DNA from: Manis javanica
Taxonomy: Eukaryota > Chordata > Mammalia > Pholidota > Manidae
DNA: 64,000 nucleotides
NCBI RefSeq assembly: GCF_040802235.1
Contig: NC_133172.1
Span: 56,985,613 to 57,049,612 of the forward strand
Direction of reading: 5' to 3'
Of the stretch, positions 59,600 through 64,000 are shown one piece after another. How positions within the stretch are numbered: the first letter of the stretch is position 1; every line of letters begins with the position of its first letter. Made by a program: the position numbers and the translations under genes. Below the pieces are notes generated by a model that saw only the letters and a list, made by a program, of their open reading frames with translations, searched no databases and had not been told where the DNA came from.

Positions 59600-59728
59600 C
59601 CAAAAGTCAAATACAGGGTGGGGAAAATGGCAATCACTGTGACAAACAGATATGTCCCCAAACATTGCCCCTGGTGGCAGGGGGTGGGGCACAATGGCCC
59701 CTGGTTGAGAACCATTCTCTTCAATGAA
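59600..59728 (-). mobile_element. MER20 fragment (hAT-Charlie)
   Basis: The plus strand shows GGCAATCACTGTGACAAACAGATATGTCCCCAAACATTGCCCC … GGGGCACAATGGCCCCTGGTTGAGAACCATT, the reverse of the MER20 left half with its terminal repeat. Confidence 0.75.
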
Positions 59729-59850
59729 TTTTTACAGTAATTCTGGAAATGGGAGGTTTCACCTCAGAGAGGGAAGTGTCTGGCCTGAGACCACGCAGGT
59801 CTCGTGACTCTAGGTTCAAACTCAGATCTCAGACCCTTTGCATAGCTGTG
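59729..59850 (-). mobile_element. MIR SINE fragment
   Basis: The plus strand has GGAAGTGTCTGGCCTGAGACCACGCAGGTC and CTAGGTTCAAACTCAGATCTCAGACCC. It abuts the MER20 fragment. Confidence 0.65.
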
Positions 59851-61615
59851 CAGCTGTCCCATAGATGGTTTCAGAAAATTCCATGCAGCCCGAAGCAGGG
59901 GCACCCCACCTTGGGTTCTAGCTAAAGGACACAGCAAGGCAGGGCTTCCTTGCCCAGTGTGCAGAGGGCTTCGAGATCTGGCTGCAAAAAGAACAACACA
60001 GTCTGTGTTGAGAAGAAACCCACAGCTTAGAAAAAAAAGCAGGGACATGTCTGATTCATCGAGGTGACTCATACCTGGGACCACTTCGCCTGCTTCCCGT
60101 GGCCTGTCACGGCTTGTGAAGGGCCGTGGTGACTGGCAAAGAGAAACTCCCTCTTGAGTGCCCAGGATGGATCCACCCTCTGGGTGCAGAGAGAGCTCAG
60201 TGCAGCTATTAAGATAACTTTATCAGTGACGCGGAATCAAATTGCAGAGAATCCAGCATGCAATGCTTGGACGGTCCTGGAAAGTCTCCAGAGCGTTCCT
60301 GGCCAGCCCAGTACACCCCTCCATGAATAGCTGAGGAACCTGGGAGCAGAGGGCAGCTACCATGTACAGAAGAAGGTATTCAAAAATTGCTAGCAAGACC
60401 AGAGCTCGGGGGGCGGGCAGTGATCTTTAGGTGCAGATATAGGTGGTAATTATGCTGGCAAACATAGAGTTCATCTCTTTACATATAAACCCATGTTGCC
60501 TCCGTGATTACATCAGGCGTCTGGGAAGCCGTGTGCGCGGCCCTCTATTATCTCCTGATAGACTACTTTGTGATCTCATTCATGTCATTTTCTTGACAAG
60601 AGGGTGTAATCTTCTTGCTTCGTGGGTCTCACATTTCTCTGTGCAGTTCATCCACCATCCCGCTTGCTGAGTGACTGGGTTGACAGAGACGCCCGTGAAT
60701 TTCCACCGTTCCCATTAGGGGTCTTTGTGCCCCTCCAGCAGACAGTTGCCCAAATTCCACCCATTAAAAAAAAGAATGGGCTAATTAAGCCTGCCAGCCT
60801 AATTTTGTGCTTTCTAATTTTGCCCTTTAAATGCATCATAATTATCAGATGCAAAATACATTTTCAAATGCAGAGGCACTGACGGGTGTATTTTTAAATG
60901 TGCAGGGCTAAGATGGGAGCTAGCAAAGAAGCAGGCAATATTTTTAACTTGCATCGGGGCAGGGAAAGGCCATTGCCTCACTGATTCCTGCCACTGTATT
61001 TGGAATGAAAACAGCATTTATTGAATGTGTTACCAGAATGGATGTAATTGTGCTGCTTTCCCAAGCAATGCTCCTGGGTGACATGTCCTTTGGGGTGCAC
61101 TTGGACCTGTGGGCAACATGGCCCTGAGACTCTTGGCTTCACACTGAAGCATGAGAACACATCTTCTTGGAGCTGCAACAAGTCAGGGTTGGTACAGACA
61201 TGAAGTTGGAAGAGTTTTGGTGAACCCGTGATGCAAGTCCTTCCTCATTATTATTATTTGTAAAGGTTTCAGTAGCTTTTCTTTGTTATGGACAAAAGTA
61301 GGTGCCCAAAACCTTTGGTTCCTGGAGCTTTTGGACAGAACTTTGGTATCCAACTTACCCTCAAAGGCATTGTATAATTCCATTTAAAGCAAATGTCAAA
61401 AGCAAAAAGGGTCATGAAGAATTACATATCATATTCCATTTAAAAGATATCAGTATTTTGCTCAGTGTTGGCAATCCATACAAATGGCATACTGTAAGTC
61501 AGTGGAACATAGTGCATTTCAGTGGGTCCAGCATAAATAATCCCCATAAAGGCACATCAGCCTGGGACTTGGGACCATGAAGTTATTCCCTTTGAGAGTC
61601 TATGCATCCCTATCT
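59851..61615. other. Repeat-poor intergenic block
   Basis: No repeat recognised. The AT-rich stretch at about 60.75-60.95 kb (CTAATTAAGCC…TAATTTTGTGCTTTCTAATTTTGCCCTTTAAATGCATCATAATTATC) has several homeodomain-type TAAT cores. It is a possible regulatory element; no gene is supported. Confidence 0.4.
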
Positions 61616-61617
61616 CT

Positions 61618-61670
61618 TGAAGTCCTTCCTTTTAAAGATGGGGAAACTGAGGCCCGGAGAGGGGCCAGGC
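61618..61670 (-). mobile_element. MIR SINE short fragment
   Basis: The plus strand reads AAAGATGGGGAAACTGAGGCCCGGAGAGGGG, the most conserved part of MIR in reverse. Confidence 0.65.
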
Positions 61671-61825
61671 ATGGTCAGGTTTGCATGACATATGAGAGAG
61701 ACAGAGTTAAGACAATGTGCTTCTGTACCTTCTCCTGTTCCCCCTTAGGACAGAGAAAACCAACCCTCCCCCCCAGGTGGATCCACAACCTCAGTGTTGA
61801 TGAACTGACAAATATATGAACACAT

Positions 61826-62170
61826 TTGGGTTATGGCCACACAATGGAATATTATACAGCCATAAAAAGGGACAAAATATTACACTCAGTGAAGGAAACC
61901 ACACACAGAAAGTCACCATTTGTAGAATTCTGTTTGTATAAAATTTACGGAATAAGCAAATTCAGAGAGAGAAGTAGACTAGTGGTTTCAGGGGTTGGGG
62001 ATGGAGAAATGGGAAAATGTTTGCAAGTATGCCTTTCCTTTTGGGGGGTTACAGAAATGTTCTGAAATTGGCGGTGAGAGTTGCACCACCTTAAGAATAT
62101 ATTAAAAGCCAGTGATTTTAAAAGAGTGAATTTAATGATATGTGAAATATATCTCTATAAAAATACTGGG
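61826..62170 (+). mobile_element. Old L1 3' end
   Basis: CACAATGGAATATTATACAGCCATAAAAAGG, GAAGTAGACTAGTGGTTTCAGGGGTTGGGG, GTTACAGAAATGTTCTGAAATTGGCGGTGAGAGTTGCACCACC, and a tail with AAATATATCTCTATAAAAATACTG. Confidence 0.85.
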
Positions 62171-62397
62171 TTGCATTATAAAATTGAAACAAAAGATTGA
62201 TTATCTCTTTACCTCTTTATTTCCCTCAGAAATGGAAACCAAATGTTTCCGTATTGATTTAGTGGTTTCTGAGGTCTTTTCTGAGCACTGTCCATGGTCC
62301 ACTGTATAGACCAAAAAGCAGACCGAAAGGACTGTCCAGGCTTGAGGAAGGCAGGGATCTGGTTGAGGTCACAAAGGCCGATGTAAGAAATTCAGTC

Positions 62398-62645
62398 GGA
62401 GCAGAAACGCATTGCCCGTGGAGCCACACAACCTGAATTCAAACCCTGACTGTGCCACTTAGAGCTGTGCGACCCTGGACAGATTATTTAAGTGCCCTGG
62501 GCTTGAAAGCTCTGTAAAATGGAAATGCCATGAGTACCTGCCTTGAGAAATTCTTATGGGGATTAAATGACGAATTGTTATTTGTAAAAGGCTAGAACAC
62601 TGTCCTGCACCATGTAAATACTATGCATGTTTTCCATTAAATAAT
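62398..62645 (+). mobile_element. MIR SINE
   Basis: Nearly full length: TTGCCCGTGGAGCCACACAACCTGAATTCAAACCCTGACTGTGCCACTTAGAGCTGTGCGACCC, then CTCTGTAAAATGGAAATGCC and GGATTAAATGACG. Confidence 0.9.
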
Positions 62646-62649
62646 GTAA

Positions 62650-63095
62650 TTTCAGAATTATGTTAATTTCCCTTTGCTGCTGTTAACTACTTACCACGAA
62701 CTTAGCAGCTTACAAGACAAATGTCACATCTTGCGGATCTGGAGATCAGAAGTCAGGAATGGGTGTAAGCCTACAGCCATGGTGTTGCAGGACTGCTTTA
62801 ATGCTGGAGACTCGAGGGAAGCATGCATTCCTTCCCTTGTCCAGCTTCTGGAGGCACCTGTAGTCCTTGGCTTGTTGCCCAGTGTCACTCTGACCTCTGT
62901 CCCCTCTGTCGCCTCCCCTCTGACTCTGACCCTAGTGCCTTTCTCTTATGAGCACCTTGTGATTACATCAGACCCACATGGATAATCTGGGATAATTACA
63001 TCTACAAAGTCCCTTTTGCCATGTAAGATAACATATTCACAGGTCGTGGGGTTGGGAGATCTTTTGGGGGGCGGCTCTATTCTTTCACAAGAATA
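62650..63095 (-). mobile_element. MLT1-type (MaLR) LTR, reverse
   Basis: The plus strand shows TTTGCTGCTGTTAACTACTTACCACGAACTTAGCAGCTTACAAGAC, GGATCTGGAGATCAGAAGTC, TGTCCAGCTTCTGGAGG, CTTGTGATTACATCAGACCCACATGGATAATCTGGGATAATTACATC and CATGTAAGATAACATATTCACAGGTC. It is the mirror of the copy at 57575. It abuts the MIR. Confidence 0.85.
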
Positions 63096-63349
63096 TGTTA
63101 ATTTATGGTGCAGTTAGGCAGGGGGTCAGGAAATATTTGACCCCCTGAGATTTCCACTTACTTCAAATACATCAGTGGGTCAGGAGTTGAAGGGAAGCTG
63201 GACTGGCACCCTAGGGCTTAGACCTCAATCATTCTAGCCCCCCACCCACATCAGCTCATTGGGGGGATGAACAAGAGACACATTGCTCCTCATGCGGGCA
63301 TCCTCCGACCAAGGATCTTGGCACTTTCTGTTCCTTATGCCTGAACACA
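63096..63349. other. Intergenic, no gene seen
   Basis: No recognisable element. Confidence 0.3.
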
Positions 63350-63660
63350 GTTCCTTACAGCCTTCCTTTGTCTGTTGGCTCAAATGTCCCCATCTCAGGC
63401 TGACCCTGATCACCCTATTGAAAGTTGCAGCCTACTTTCTACCCCGCTGTCCCACCCTGGACTGACCTCCGTGTCCCCGTCTCATGCTCTATCTAATGCA
63501 TGTGCTTCGCAAGGTTATGGTCTCTACCCGTCCACTAGGATGCACACTCCACTGGAGGCAGGGATTTTTGTTGGTCTTGTTCACGAGCACCTAAAATGGT
63601 GCCTGGAACACAGCTGGATCTTCATATTTAATTGGCTGAACAAAGGAACCTTGATCAGAC
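63350..63660 (+). mobile_element. L2 LINE 3' end
   Basis: TTGGCTCAAATGTCCCCATCTCAGGCTGACCCTGATCACCC, then CTAGGATGCACACTCCACTGGAGGCAGGGATTTTTGTTGGTCTTGTTCACGAGCACCTAAAATGGTGCCTGGAACACAG and an ATTTAATTGGCTGAACAAAGG tail. Confidence 0.8.
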
Positions 63661-64000
63661 TCCTATTTCTCTCCCCAAAGCCACCTAGAGGGTGATTTTG
63701 AAAGGCTGTCCTAACCCAGGTTTCTATAGGACATGTGCTTTTCTCAGGAGAGACCTCAAGAGCCCCTGGAAGCCAGCCAAGGAGGCAGAGAACCAAAGAG
63801 GTTCTTTTTGGTCTAAATCTATGCAAATTGGTGGTTTGTCCTCCAAACGTGAGTGTTTATCTCCATTTCCTTTGGCAGCTGATTGAGCGACCGGAAGCAC
63901 ACCGAGAGCTGTGACCTCACGTGGCCTCTCTCCTGAACACATTTGCGCCTCTAAAGCCTTGGTACATTGCGGCCACCACCCCTTCCCAATGGAGGAGCCC
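63661..64000. other. Window edge, no gene seen
   Basis: Nothing recognisable; short frames on both strands without a known product. Confidence 0.3.

Overview
The window is nuclear DNA from a placental mammal. It holds one recognisable protein gene, MAF (c-Maf, a large Maf bZIP transcription factor), on the minus strand near the left end. MIR, L2, L1 3' ends, MER5, MER20, MLT1 and MLT2-type relics place it in a eutherian. I saw no Alu, B1/B2, carnivore, ruminant, pig, horse or bat SINE and no young full-length L1, so the order is not resolved.

Layout. 1-2302: downstream flank and probable tail of the long MAF transcript. 2303-2363: second coding exon of the long MAF isoform. 2364-6604: intron of the long isoform, which is also the 3' UTR of the short isoform (AT-rich, with several poly(A) signals). 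6601-7713: MAF coding exon (370 aa). About 7714-8560: GC-rich 5' UTR with two ATG uORFs. 8585-8741: promoter with TATA box, CRE, CCAAT boxes and a Maf-like palindrome. 9.5-14.7 kb: strikingly repeat-poor upstream DNA, a candidate for regulatory elements. 14.7-64 kb: intergenic DNA full of old repeats, with no further gene I can support. In human the DNA upstream of MAF is also a large gene desert, which fits.

How it works together. The short isoform is made by reading through the splice donor: its TGA stop lies inside the donor (AT|GTGAGT). If that donor is used, the exon joins a small exon about 4.2 kb downstream at 2363, which I found by translation. It encodes most of the known long-isoform tail in the correct phase but has an in-frame TAG where the human tail has Gln. 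This predicts a 389-aa long isoform instead of about 400. Poly(A) signals before this exon (notably 4367-4372 and the doubled one at 2450-2459) would favour the short form, and a CA repeat 133-169 nt into the intron could influence the choice.

All calls are by eye. Repeat families are named from memory of consensus sequences, and repeat boundaries are approximate, usually within 10-40 bases.
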